The position numbers and the translations under genes are program-made. A stretch of DNA of 64,000 bases from Granulosicoccus sp965214025. GTDB lineage: Bacteria; Pseudomonadota; Gammaproteobacteria; Granulosicoccales; Granulosicoccaceae. This document shows positions 18,673 through 26,784 of this stretch, in pieces; the stretch's first letter is position 1, and each line of letters starts with the position of its first letter. The stretch is from contig CBDCAW010000057.1 of assembly GCA_965214025.1 (NCBI GenBank), positions 1-64,000 of the forward strand. The letters are read 5' to 3'. A model generated the notes under the pieces. The model saw only the letters and a list, made by a program, of their open reading frames with translations. It was not told the origin of the DNA and ran no database searches.

Positions 18673-20151
18673 ATGACGCTGCAACCGCTAATTGTCATGG
18701 ATGACCAGCCAATGCCGACCTCAATTTTCACGGATAGTACAAGCCTGTGGTTTTCCCGTAGTTTGTTGTGTTTAACGGCGCTCACTCTTTGCCTCTTCTC
18801 GCTTTGTGTGCAGGGTTCCCCCACCAACTTTGCGCCCGACCGGACGCTGTTCGCGAATCCGGAACGCGGCTGGTATCACTCGTTCAACCCGGTCGGCGAC
18901 CTTCAGGCCGGCTTGCTCGACGAAGACTTTCTACGATCACTCAAGGAAGGGCCCGACCGGGTTACGCTGGTTCGCAAATACTATCTGTTGAAGTCATGGC
19001 GGCAGAGTGCATTACCGGCAGACGTGCTGGACGAGCTCGAGCAGGACTTCCAGATAAGCCGTAGGGCCGGTGTCAAGCTTGTGCCCCGGTTCGTTTATCA
19101 CTGGCTAGAGGACGATGGACCGAGCGACGTGCCGCTTGATCGGACACTCGGCCATCTTGAGCAGATCGCCCCGGTGCTCCGGCGCAATGCCGATGCCATG
19201 GCTTGGTTGCAGGCGGGAATCGTCGGCAAGTGGGGAGAGTGGCACAGTTCTTCAAGCGGGCATGTCGACAATACGACGCTTGCCCTGCGTCCATCGGGGC
19301 GAGCCATCCGCGACAAGCTGCTGGAGATCGTACCAGCGAATCGCAATGTTGCTATGCGCTACATTTTCTGGCACAAGATCAAGGACTTTCCCGATCCGTT
19401 GAACGCCGACACTGCACATAACGGCACTCCACAGGCGCGGCTCGGTATTTACAACGACAACATGGTCAACTTCGCGCAATGGGAGAGCGATGGTGACACC
19501 TCCAACTACCCTCCGAGGGAGAAGTTGAACGACTACATGCGGCAGGATGCCCAATGGGTGGTGCAAGAGGGGGAGCCGCAGTCCTGGGACTCCAGCAACT
19601 ACTATGCAAGCCACAATCCGCTGCCGGAACTACGGGCGCTAAATTTCACAGCAGTCAACCGTAACGCCGACACCGAAGTCAACGATGCGTGGAAGCGCGG
19701 TGGATACTGGTCGGCACTGACAAGAGATCTGGGCTACCGGCTTCACCTGAGTGAAGCCAGGCTGCCAGACAGTGTCAAGCAGGGTAACCTCCTCAAGGCC
19801 CGACTGGAGTTGAGCAACAGCGGCTATGCTGCACCCATCAACACCCGACCGGTTCGCCTTGTTCTCGTGAGCGAGCGCGACGGCAAGCGGTTTGACCTTG
19901 AACCCGAGCAAGACGTTGACCCGCGTCGATGGCAGCGCGGCGAGCACAGTGTGGAGGCGGACTTCACGTTGCCGGCCGAGATGCCACTGGGGCGCTATCG
20001 AGCACATCTTTGGTTGCCCGATGCGTCGACAACCCTGAGCGCTGATCCGGCGTACGCCATCCGCCTTGCGTCACTTAGAGACGGCGCGTCGATTCACGAC
20101 GAGCAGACGGGTTTGAATAATCTGTTCATAACAGTGGAAGTGACGTCGTAG
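18673..20151 (+). CDS. Exported DUF4874/DUF4832 family protein
   Basis: The product, up to 492 residues, has a hydrophobic signal segment (SLLCLTALTLCLFSLCVQG) after an N-terminal extension; ATGs at 18697 and 18712 would give a shorter signal peptide. After it, NPERGWYHSF, a barrel-like region with VRKYYLLKSWRQ and LQAGIVGKWGEWHSS, and DNMVNFAQWESD match what I recall of paired DUF4874 (N-terminal) and DUF4832 (C-terminal) domains. These are often found in secreted proteins with glycosidase-like folds but no proven activity. The C-terminal 130 residues look beta-rich. It stands alone in the accessory block between dnaA and rpmH. Substrate unknown. Confidence 0.75.
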   Translation: MTLQPLIVMDDQPMPTSIFTDSTSLWFSRSLLCLTALTLCLFSLCVQGSPTNFAPDRTLFANPERGWYHSFNPVGDLQAGLLDEDFLRSLKEGPDRVTLVRKYYLLKSWRQSALPADVLDELEQDFQISRRAGVKLVPRFVYHWLEDDGPSDVPLDRTLGHLEQIAPVLRRNADAMAWLQAGIVGKWGEWHSSSSGHVDNTTLALRPSGRAIRDKLLEIVPANRNVAMRYIFWHKIKDFPDPLNADTAHNGTPQARLGIYNDNMVNFAQWESDGDTSNYPPREKLNDYMRQDAQWVVQEGEPQSWDSSNYYASHNPLPELRALNFTAVNRNADTEVNDAWKRGGYWSALTRDLGYRLHLSEARLPDSVKQGNLLKARLELSNSGYAAPINTRPVRLVLVSERDGKRFDLEPEQDVDPRRWQRGEHSVEADFTLPAEMPLGRYRAHLWLPDASTTLSADPAYAIRLASLRDGASIHDEQTGLNNLFITVEVTS

Positions 20152-20310
20152 GAGCAATTGACAAAAAACGCAAGGGGTGTTCAACCCGCCAACAGAGGGC
20201 CGTTGGTACGATGTCCCACTGCCCAATGCAGGTTTCGAATGTGAAGGTATGTCGGACTGGATGTAAGGCTGCCGACCGTTGCAATGTTCGTGGAAATCAA
20301 CAGTACTAAA

Positions 20311-20801
20311 GGAAAGGATCGATTTCGGAGACGAAGCCGTACCCGTGCTCGGAACTCATGCATCGCACGTCACCGGACTGTAACCGTCGTTCATCATCCG
20401 CACAGTTCAGTTTCGCCGAGGCCCGGTAGCAGTCTTGTATTTCTCTTGGGGACTATCGCTCTACAAGGGTGCTTCGCCCATAGGTTGATCATATTTAAGT
20501 CATTTTATGATCCCGACGTCAGAAACCTGACCTGAATGATCTGTGGCGCGGGTTTCTGCCTGCGTACCGATGGCCAGTCGTGTGTCGCAACACCCTTGCA
20601 ACCGTCGGTACTATCTTTCCACACGTACATGCGATTGTTAGGTTACATCAGCGCTCGATGTGGTCCACTTCGCAAACTCCAGAAGTCGACGGATCAATTC
20701 ACAAATGCTTACGGATGCCTCATGATTTTTTTTCTCCGTGCCTGCGTGGCACTCGCTCTAACCGGTTCGGCAGGTCTTGCCTTCGCACAGGACGCTGACG
20801 A
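20311..20801 (+). repeat. Long direct repeat upstream of and into the first fasciclin gene, copy 1
   Basis: About 490 bp closely match 22699-23243 (offset 2442 bp at the 3' end). The repeat covers the upstream region and the signal-peptide codons of both fasciclin genes, so they share the same promoter region. It contains an inverted repeat GATCATA...TATGATC at 20487-20512 (second copy 22929-22954). Confidence 0.85.
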
Positions 20802-21912
20802 ACTTGGAGCTTACGCGTACGAAGCCGTCGCGATCGACCGGCAGGATGCACGTTCGGAACCTGCCAGTCTGGACGTGTCCACCGTCGACATGCCGATGGT
20901 CACACCTACCGGCAATAGTATTCTGGATATTGCCCGCGGCACCGATCAGACCGGAAGTGGGGAGTTTACCGGTGGCACTGAAGGCCTCGGATCGCTCGTC
21001 AGTACGGTGGGTGCCTACCCTGAACTGGTCCAGTTGCTTGACGATGAGACAGCTCGGTTAACGGTGTTTGCTCCAAGTGATGACGCATTCGCTGCCGCTG
21101 ACCTGAGCGGTCTCGATGAGGCAGGTATCGAAAACGTCTTGAAATACCACGTCGTGCCCAACATGGTATTCAACTCGACGGATGAGGCCCCTGAGAATCT
21201 TTATCTTCCGTTTCAGATGAAAACGGTTCAGGGCGGTTTGATCAAGATCATCAATGCCGGTGACGGTACGCTGTCAGCGGTCGATGCCGGTGGCAACGAG
21301 GTCGGCCTCGATATGGTCGTCGACTCAGCGTCCAATGGTGTCGTTTACGTCATCGATGCGGTGCTTGTGGCGCCGGATGCTCCTGAAGAGCCGCCGGTAG
21401 CCCCCGGTGATGAGCCCATGGTCACGCCTGTCGGGAACAGCATTCTGGATATTGCCCGTGGGACCGATGCAACTGGCAGTGGAGAGTTCACCGGTGGCGC
21501 CGAAGGCCTCGGATCGCTTGTCAGTACGGTTGGCGCCTACCCTGAGCTGGTCCAGTTGCTCGATGACGAGACAGCTCGGTTAACGGTGTTTGCACCAAGT
21601 GATGACGCATTCGCTGCCGCTGACCTGAGCGGTCTCGATGAGGCAGATATCGAAAACGTCTTGAAATACCACGTACTGCCCAAAATGGCATACAAGGCAC
21701 TTGAGGATGGTTATCTTCCGCTTCAGCTGGAAACGGCGCAGGGCAGTTTGATCGAAATCATCGAAGCCGGAGACGGCACGCCGGCCGTGGTCGACGCCAC
21801 TGGCAACACGATTGCGCTCGATATGATCGTCGATTCTGCGTCCAACGGTGTGGTCTACGTCATCGATGCGGTTCTGACTCCGCCAGAGCCCACCGGTGAA
21901 GACAACGGTTGA
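20722..21912 (+). CDS. Exported protein with two fasciclin (FAS1) domains
   Basis: FAS1 domains mediate adhesion in secreted or surface proteins. From the ATG at 20722 the product has 396 residues. A signal peptide ends at about residue 22 (TGSAGLAFA before QDADE). A short remnant of a fibronectin-III-like strand (AYEAVAIDRQDARSEPASLD) follows, then two FAS1 domains of about 130 residues. Each domain has LTVFAPSDDAFAA, a NVLKYHV box and SASNGVVYVIDAVL. An in-frame upstream ATG at 20536 would place the signal peptide internally, so I rejected it. DNA similarity to the gene at 23164-25734 is very high. This copy looks like that gene after loss of about 1 kb joining the signal peptide to the end of the second Fn3 domain. 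Confidence 0.85.
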   Translation: MIFFLRACVALALTGSAGLAFAQDADELGAYAYEAVAIDRQDARSEPASLDVSTVDMPMVTPTGNSILDIARGTDQTGSGEFTGGTEGLGSLVSTVGAYPELVQLLDDETARLTVFAPSDDAFAAADLSGLDEAGIENVLKYHVVPNMVFNSTDEAPENLYLPFQMKTVQGGLIKIINAGDGTLSAVDAGGNEVGLDMVVDSASNGVVYVIDAVLVAPDAPEEPPVAPGDEPMVTPVGNSILDIARGTDATGSGEFTGGAEGLGSLVSTVGAYPELVQLLDDETARLTVFAPSDDAFAAADLSGLDEADIENVLKYHVLPKMAYKALEDGYLPLQLETAQGSLIEIIEAGDGTPAVVDATGNTIALDMIVDSASNGVVYVIDAVLTPPEPTGEDNG

Positions 21913-22690
21913 TCTGAAGGCGGCGCACACAGGGGTCGATGGTGTCCGCCTTGCTCAGGCACCACAGCGGTGTGCGCATCTTGTAGGCGATTGGCTCCGG
22001 CGGCAGGTGCTCATCGATCGTGCCGGGTTGACCCAAATGACTCAGACGTGGATGCAGGGCGCGTATCACGTGTTCGTGATACAAGCCGCACGGTGCTCTG
22101 CCGACAGCCTCACGTCCAGCTCCTTGCCCGCCAGCGTGTAGGGTGCTGAGTACCGGCAGTGTTCGGCATTGATGTGGCAATCCGGGTGCCCCTTCGCCTT
22201 CGCCCAGTGCGTCAGCTTCGGTGGCGTGCTCGGCAAGCCCTTGAGCAGCGCCTGTTCGGTGTCGATGACCGGCTCAGCGGGGTCACGCGCGTGATGCCGT
22301 GAATGCGCGTGCCCGCCTCGCTCATCACCCAGCGCATGAAGCTGCGCGTTGGCGTCGGCGAAATCGCGTAGATCCCGCAGGAGGCCAGAGCTGCGTTTCA
22401 CAGCGCGGGTTGTCGATGGATGATCCGCGCTGGCACGCCGTTGAAGTGTTCGAAGGCGCGGCGATGGCAGCCAGGCCAGGTCTCCACACTCTGGTCGGGC
22501 ACAAGCTCAGCGTACTGGTGGCGGCTCCACGCCAGCACCATGACGAAGTACCCGCTCTTGACCTGTTCGTCGGTGTTGATGTCGATCAGCGCCGGGCCCT
22601 TGCCGAAACCGACCTGTGCCGCACCCCCGGGACGAAGTCGAGCACGGTGGTCACCCGCGGCGTGGCGGCAGCGATACGGCATACGAGCCG
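21913..22690 (-). pseudogene. Decayed IS21-family transposase (istA) fragment
   Basis: Three minus-strand frames carry successive pieces of an IS21-type IstA. They are YFVMVLAWSRHQYAELVPDQ with VETWPGCHRRAFEHFNGVPA (core with integrase fold), then CRYSAPYTLAGKELDVRL, then YHEHVIRALHPRLSHLGQ and LPPEPIAYKMRTPLWCL (C-terminal region). At least two frameshifts separate them, and the N-terminal helix-turn-helix part and any istB are missing. I could not see terminal inverted repeats. The fragment lies exactly between the two duplicated fasciclin genes, so the element may have taken part in, or been trapped by, the duplication. Confidence 0.8.
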
Positions 22691-22698
22691 CCGCGAGA

Positions 22699-23243
22699 AG
22701 GAACGATTTCGAAGACGAAGCCGTACCCGTGCTCGAAGCTCCATACATCGCACATCGCACATCGCACATCGCACGTCGCACGTCGCACGTCGCACGTCGC
22801 ACGTCGCACGTCACCGGACTGTAACCGTCGTTCAGCATCTGCACAGTTCAGTTTCGTCGAGGTCCGGTGGCAGTCTTGTATTTTCTCCCGGGGACTTTGG
22901 CTCTACAAGGGTGCTTCTCCCGTAGGTTGATCATATTTAAGTCATTTTATGATCCCGACGCCGAAAAACTGACCTGAATGGTCTGTGGCGCGGGTTTCTG
23001 CCCGCGTACCGATGGTCAGTTGTGTTTCGCAACACCCTTGTGGTCGTCGGCACTATCTTTCCACATGTACATGCGATTGTTAGGTTACATCAGCGCTCGA
23101 TGTGGTCCACTTCGCAAACTCCAGAAGTCGACGGATCAATTCACAAATGCTTACGGATGCCTCATGATTTTTTCTCTCCGTGCCTGCGTGGCACTCGCTC
23201 TAACCGGTTCGGCAGGTCTTGCCTTCGCACAGGACGCTGACGA
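22699..23243 (+). repeat. Long direct repeat upstream of and into the second fasciclin gene, copy 2
   Basis: Second copy of 20311-20801. It is longer because the heptamer at 22745-22814 has expanded. Confidence 0.85.
22745..22814 (+). repeat. Heptanucleotide tandem repeat, ten copies
   Basis: Ten head-to-tail copies of ACATCGC/ACGTCGC, changing from CAT to CGT type part way along. The paralogous position near 20358 has only about two copies, so the tract expanded after the duplication. It lies about 350 bp upstream of the second fasciclin start. Confidence 0.85.
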
Positions 23244-25734
23244 TACCGCTCCTACGGTACCCGACAACCTGGTCGTCAAGTCGAGCAGCCCGACTGCTGC
23301 CGGCGTTGTCTGGCAACCTTCAAACGATGACAACGGCGTGAGCGCTTATGAAGTAACGCTCAACGACAAGCTCGTGCAGGAAAGTGAAGATCTACGTTAC
23401 ATCAACATGGAGCTGGCTCCTGATACGGTCTATCAGCTAGGTGTAACGGCAATCGATACCACCGGTCAACGTTCGAAAACCGCGTACATCGATTTCGATA
23501 CCAAGGGTGATGACCTGGCAGCCGGTGAGTCCGGATCAGAGCTGCTTGCCGAAGGCGAAGCGGAACCGCTGGCAGAACCCGAGGCGGGCCAGGTTCCAAT
23601 GTCGGATACTGACGCAGACCCGATGGCCGAAGGCGAAGCGGAACCGCTGGCAGAACCCGAGGCGGGCCAGGTTCCAATGTCGGATACTGACGCAGACCCG
23701 ATGGCCGAAGGCGAAGCGGAACCGCTGGCAGAACCCGAGGCGGGCCAGGTTCCAATGTCGGATACTGACGCAGACCCGATGGCCGAAGGCGAAGCGGATC
23801 CGTTGGCAGAACCTGAAGCCGGCCAGGTTCCAATGCCTGATACTGACGCAGACCCAATGGCAGAAGGTGAGCCAATGCCGGATGCCGAGTCAGACCCGAT
23901 GGCAGAAGGTGAGCCGATGCCGGATGCCGAGTCAGACCCGATGGCAGAAGGTGAGCCGATGCCGGACGCCGAGTCCGACCCGATGGCGGAAGGTGAGCCG
24001 ATGCCGGACGCCGAGTCCGACGGAGGATCGCAGTCGGATCAGACATTGGCATCGGTTGAAGATCTGCGTGCAACGATCTACTCGACCACGGCCCTGGGGC
24101 TGATCTGGGAAAGACCTGAAACCTTCGGTCTGCGCTACGAGGTCAGCCGTGATGGCGAGGTGCTCATCGCCGATACGGATGCCGTTACCTACATCGAGCT
24201 CGAACTCGAACCCGGAGCCTATACGTACGAAGTCGTCGCGATTGACCGGCAGGGTGCACGTTCGGAACCTGTCAGTCTGGACGTGTCCACCGTCGACATG
24301 CCGATGCCCGGCGACGACATGCCGATGGTCACACCGACCGGCAACAGCATTCTTGATCTGGCGCGCGGAACCGATGAGGACGAGGACGGTGAGTTCACAG
24401 GCGGGGCCGAGGGTCTCGAATCACTCGTCAGCACGCTGGGTGTGTACCCGGAGCTGCTCGAGGTCCTTGACGACGAAACGGCGGAGCTGACGGTATTCGC
24501 ACCGAGCAACGACGCGTTCGCTGCCGTCGATTTAAGTGGTCTGGATGAAAGGGAGATCGACAACGTTCTGCGATATCACGTCGTACCGGACATGGCTTTC
24601 AACACCATGGCGCTGAGCGGCGAGGAAGAGTTCCCGATGACGCTGACGACGGCCCAGGGCGGCACGGTTGAGATCACCGATTCCGGTGACGGTACGCTGG
24701 CAGCGGTTGATGCCGGTGGTAACGAGGTCGGCCTCGATATGGTCGTCGACTCAGCGTCCAATGGTGTCGTTTACGTCATCGATGCGGTGCTCGTGGCGCC
24801 GGATGCTCCTGAAGAGCCGCCGGTAGCCCCCGGTGATGAGCCCATGGTCACACCTGTCGGGAACAGCATCCTGGATCTTGCGCGTGGCACCGATGAGACC
24901 GGCAGTGGAGAGTTCACCGGTGGCGCCGAAGGCCTCGGATCGCTCGTCAGTACGGTTGGGGCCTACCCTGAGTTGGTCCAGTTGCTCGATGACGAGACAG
25001 CTCAGCTGACGGTGTTTGCACCAAGTGACGATGCGTTCGCCGCCGCTGACCTGAGCGGTCTCGATGAGGCAGGTATCGAAAACGTCCTCAGTTACCACGT
25101 CCTGCCCAACATGGCATTCAACTCGGTGGATCACATCGCCGAGGATGGTTTTCTTCCGCTTCAGCTGGAAACGGCGCAGGGTGGTTTGATCGAGATCATG
25201 GATGTTGGAGACGGTACGCTGGCCGCCGTCGACGCCGCAGGCAACACGGTTGCGCTCGATATGATCGTCGATTCGGCGTCCAACGGTGTGGTCTACGTCA
25301 TCGATGCGGTTCTGACGCCGCCAGCGCCCACCGGTGAAGACGGTGGATCTGAAGGTGGCGATGAGATGCCGGGTATCGGAGACGATGCGGAAGATGCACC
25401 TGAGGAGATCGTCGAGATAATCGATGGACCGGGTATCGGAGACGATGCGGAAGATGCACCTGAAGACATCATCGAGCTCATCGAAGCACTGGAGCAGGGT
25501 GAAGCACCGGCTGGTGACGATGGCGAAGTAGCCGATACGCCGGCAGCTGAAGCGCCGGCCGACGATGAGGGCGACGTAGTCGGTACACCGGTGGAGACTG
25601 AAGCACCGACCGGCGACGAAGTCGAAGAGCCTGCAATGGAAGAGCCTGCAGGGGATGAGGCAGACGAAGCACCGGCCGAAGAGATGCCGGCCCCTGAGGA
25701 GGCGCCCGCGCCGCCTGCACCGCCCGTCCAGTGA
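23164..25734 (+). CDS. Large exported protein with Fn3-like, acidic-repeat and two FAS1 domains
   Basis: From the ATG at 23164 the product has 856 residues. A signal peptide (to about residue 22) is followed by a fibronectin-III-like domain (about 27-110), a repetitive acidic Pro/Met-rich segment (about 129-284) and a second Fn3-like domain (about 290-370). Two FAS1 domains follow (about 385-515 and 560-690; LTVFAPSNDAFAAVDLSG, LTVFAPSDDAFAAADLSG). The tail, about 165 residues, is very acidic with Glu/Ala/Pro/Asp repeats. The architecture suggests a secreted or surface adhesion or matrix protein. The C-terminus has no obvious anchor. It is paralogous to 20722-21912, which lacks the first Fn3 domain and the repeats. 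An upstream in-frame ATG at 22978 would bury the signal peptide. Confidence 0.85.
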   Translation: MIFSLRACVALALTGSAGLAFAQDADDTAPTVPDNLVVKSSSPTAAGVVWQPSNDDNGVSAYEVTLNDKLVQESEDLRYINMELAPDTVYQLGVTAIDTTGQRSKTAYIDFDTKGDDLAAGESGSELLAEGEAEPLAEPEAGQVPMSDTDADPMAEGEAEPLAEPEAGQVPMSDTDADPMAEGEAEPLAEPEAGQVPMSDTDADPMAEGEADPLAEPEAGQVPMPDTDADPMAEGEPMPDAESDPMAEGEPMPDAESDPMAEGEPMPDAESDPMAEGEPMPDAESDGGSQSDQTLASVEDLRATIYSTTALGLIWERPETFGLRYEVSRDGEVLIADTDAVTYIELELEPGAYTYEVVAIDRQGARSEPVSLDVSTVDMPMPGDDMPMVTPTGNSILDLARGTDEDEDGEFTGGAEGLESLVSTLGVYPELLEVLDDETAELTVFAPSNDAFAAVDLSGLDEREIDNVLRYHVVPDMAFNTMALSGEEEFPMTLTTAQGGTVEITDSGDGTLAAVDAGGNEVGLDMVVDSASNGVVYVIDAVLVAPDAPEEPPVAPGDEPMVTPVGNSILDLARGTDETGSGEFTGGAEGLGSLVSTVGAYPELVQLLDDETAQLTVFAPSDDAFAAADLSGLDEAGIENVLSYHVLPNMAFNSVDHIAEDGFLPLQLETAQGGLIEIMDVGDGTLAAVDAAGNTVALDMIVDSASNGVVYVIDAVLTPPAPTGEDGGSEGGDEMPGIGDDAEDAPEEIVEIIDGPGIGDDAEDAPEDIIELIEALEQGEAPAGDDGEVADTPAAEAPADDEGDVVGTPVETEAPTGDEVEEPAMEEPAGDEADEAPAEEMPAPEEAPAPPAPPVQ
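23551..24015 (+). repeat. Two classes of in-frame coding tandem repeats
   Basis: A 78-bp unit (26 residues, starting AEGEAEPLAEPEAGQVPM) occurs four times; the first three are almost identical DNA and the fourth has diverged. It is followed by a 42-bp unit (14 residues, AEGEPMPDAESDPM) about four times. Both units keep frame, so copy number can vary without inactivating the gene. Confidence 0.9.
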
Positions 25735-25759
25735 GTGATTCGGCTACACTGATCCTATA

Positions 25760-25788
25760 TTGACTCCAGCACGAGGATTGCATACACT
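25760..25788 (+). promoter_or_regulatory. Candidate sigma-70 promoter for rpmH-rnpA-yidD-yidC
   Basis: TTGACT at 25760-25765 and TACACT at 25783-25788 are 17 bp apart and lie 54 bp before the rpmH start. Confidence 0.5.
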
Positions 25789-25842
25789 CGGGAGTTACCT
25801 TCAGTCTTTTGTCAGCTGCGGTTGACCCCGAGTGTCATTCCC

Positions 25843-25977
25843 ATGAAAAGAACGTTTCAGCCAAGCAAGATCAAGCGTGTCAGAGCCCACGGTTTCCGTG
25901 CACGCAAGGCAACTCGCGGTGGTCGGGCCGTTTTGGCTGCTCGCCGTCGAAAGGGTCGTGTCAGACTCAGCGCCTGA
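25843..25977 (+). CDS. rpmH: 50S ribosomal protein L34
   Basis: A 44-residue, highly basic protein beginning MKRTFQPSKIKRVRAHGFRA and ending KGRVRLSA. This is the L34 signature, and the length is standard. It is the first gene of the conserved rpmH-rnpA-yidD-yidC-mnmE block. In many gammaproteobacteria rpmH faces dnaA directly; here 8.5 kb of accessory DNA separates them. Confidence 0.98.
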   Translation: MKRTFQPSKIKRVRAHGFRARKATRGGRAVLAARRRKGRVRLSA

Positions 25978-26030
25978 TCTCGTCAGACGACCCAGCCAGA
26001 CGGTCTAGCATTTCACACGACTCAGTATCG

Positions 26031-26429
26031 ATGATGCCGGGAGGGAATCTGGCTCAAGCTGCGATCCCCAACCGCGCGTTTCCACGTCATTCCAGGCTTC
26101 TGACCGGTAAGGCGTATTCTCTGGTATTTCAGAAGAACATGCGCTTCGCCAATCACCACTGGACGGTGCTTGTGCGTATGGAGCCTGATGCGGGTTCGCG
26201 TCTGGGGTTAGCGATCGCCAAGAAGCGTGCAAAACGTGCGGTCGACCGTAATCGCATCAAGCGTGTGGCCCGTGAGTCCTTTCGCCATCAGCAAGTGGTC
26301 CTTCCCGGTTGCGACGCCGTCGTCATGAACAGGGACGCCGCGGCGAGTGCCAGCACGGCCGAACTTCGTTTGTCGATCGATCAGCTCTGGCGTAAATTGC
26401 GGCGTCGAGTGCAGCAAGGCGCGGTATGA
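26031..26429 (+). CDS. rnpA: Ribonuclease P protein component
   Basis: RnpA binds the RNase P catalytic RNA, which matures tRNA 5' ends. From the ATG at 26031 the product has 132 residues. It contains the entry segment FPRHSRLLTGKAYSLVF and the RNA-binding signature KKRAKRAVDRNRIKRVARES with its RNR motif. Upstream in-frame starts overlap rpmH and give no recognisable sequence, so I chose this start, though no strong ribosome-binding site precedes it. It sits between rpmH and yidD as usual. Confidence 0.92.
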   Translation: MMPGGNLAQAAIPNRAFPRHSRLLTGKAYSLVFQKNMRFANHHWTVLVRMEPDAGSRLGLAIAKKRAKRAVDRNRIKRVARESFRHQQVVLPGCDAVVMNRDAAASASTAELRLSIDQLWRKLRRRVQQGAV

Positions 26430-26505
26430 TTCGGTGTGCTGGCGATGTTCCGTTTCGTCGGCCGTGATCTTGACGGGTTATGCTGGCTCAATAGTCGTGA
26501 TCGAT

Positions 26506-26763
26506 ATGATCCCCTTACGGTCATTCGCCAAGGCATGGGCCTGTTCGCTGGTGCTCAAGCTGATTCACCTCTATCAGCGCTGGCTGAGCCCATTCCTGCC
26601 TCCTCATTGCCGGTTCTATCCGAGCTGCTCCCAGTACGCTGCCGACGCAATTCGTCTGCACGGCATCTGGCACGGTTCCTGGCTGGCGCTGAAACGTGTG
26701 GGTCGATGTCATCCCCTGTGCAAGGGCGGCTGCGATCCGGTACCCCAACCGCGGGATGATTGA
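26506..26763 (+). CDS. yidD: Membrane protein insertion efficiency factor YidD
   Basis: A small (85-residue) inner-membrane-associated protein that assists YidC-dependent insertion. The family core is clear: LIHLYQRWLSPFLPPHCRFY, then PSCSQYAADAIRLHG and KRVGRCHPLCKGGCDPVP, with the conserved Cys residues. The ATG at 26506 (or GTG at 26497) gives normal family length. It lies between rnpA and yidC, 21 bp before yidC. Confidence 0.93.
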   Translation: MIPLRSFAKAWACSLVLKLIHLYQRWLSPFLPPHCRFYPSCSQYAADAIRLHGIWHGSWLALKRVGRCHPLCKGGCDPVPQPRDD

Positions 26764-26784
26764 ATTCCGCCAATCGGTCTGACG

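Noticed and set aside
20536..20721. Upstream N-terminal extension of the first fasciclin gene (and 22978-23163 for the second)
   Set aside because: It would place a typical signal peptide about 62 residues inside the protein; the internal ATGs give a normal exported protein.
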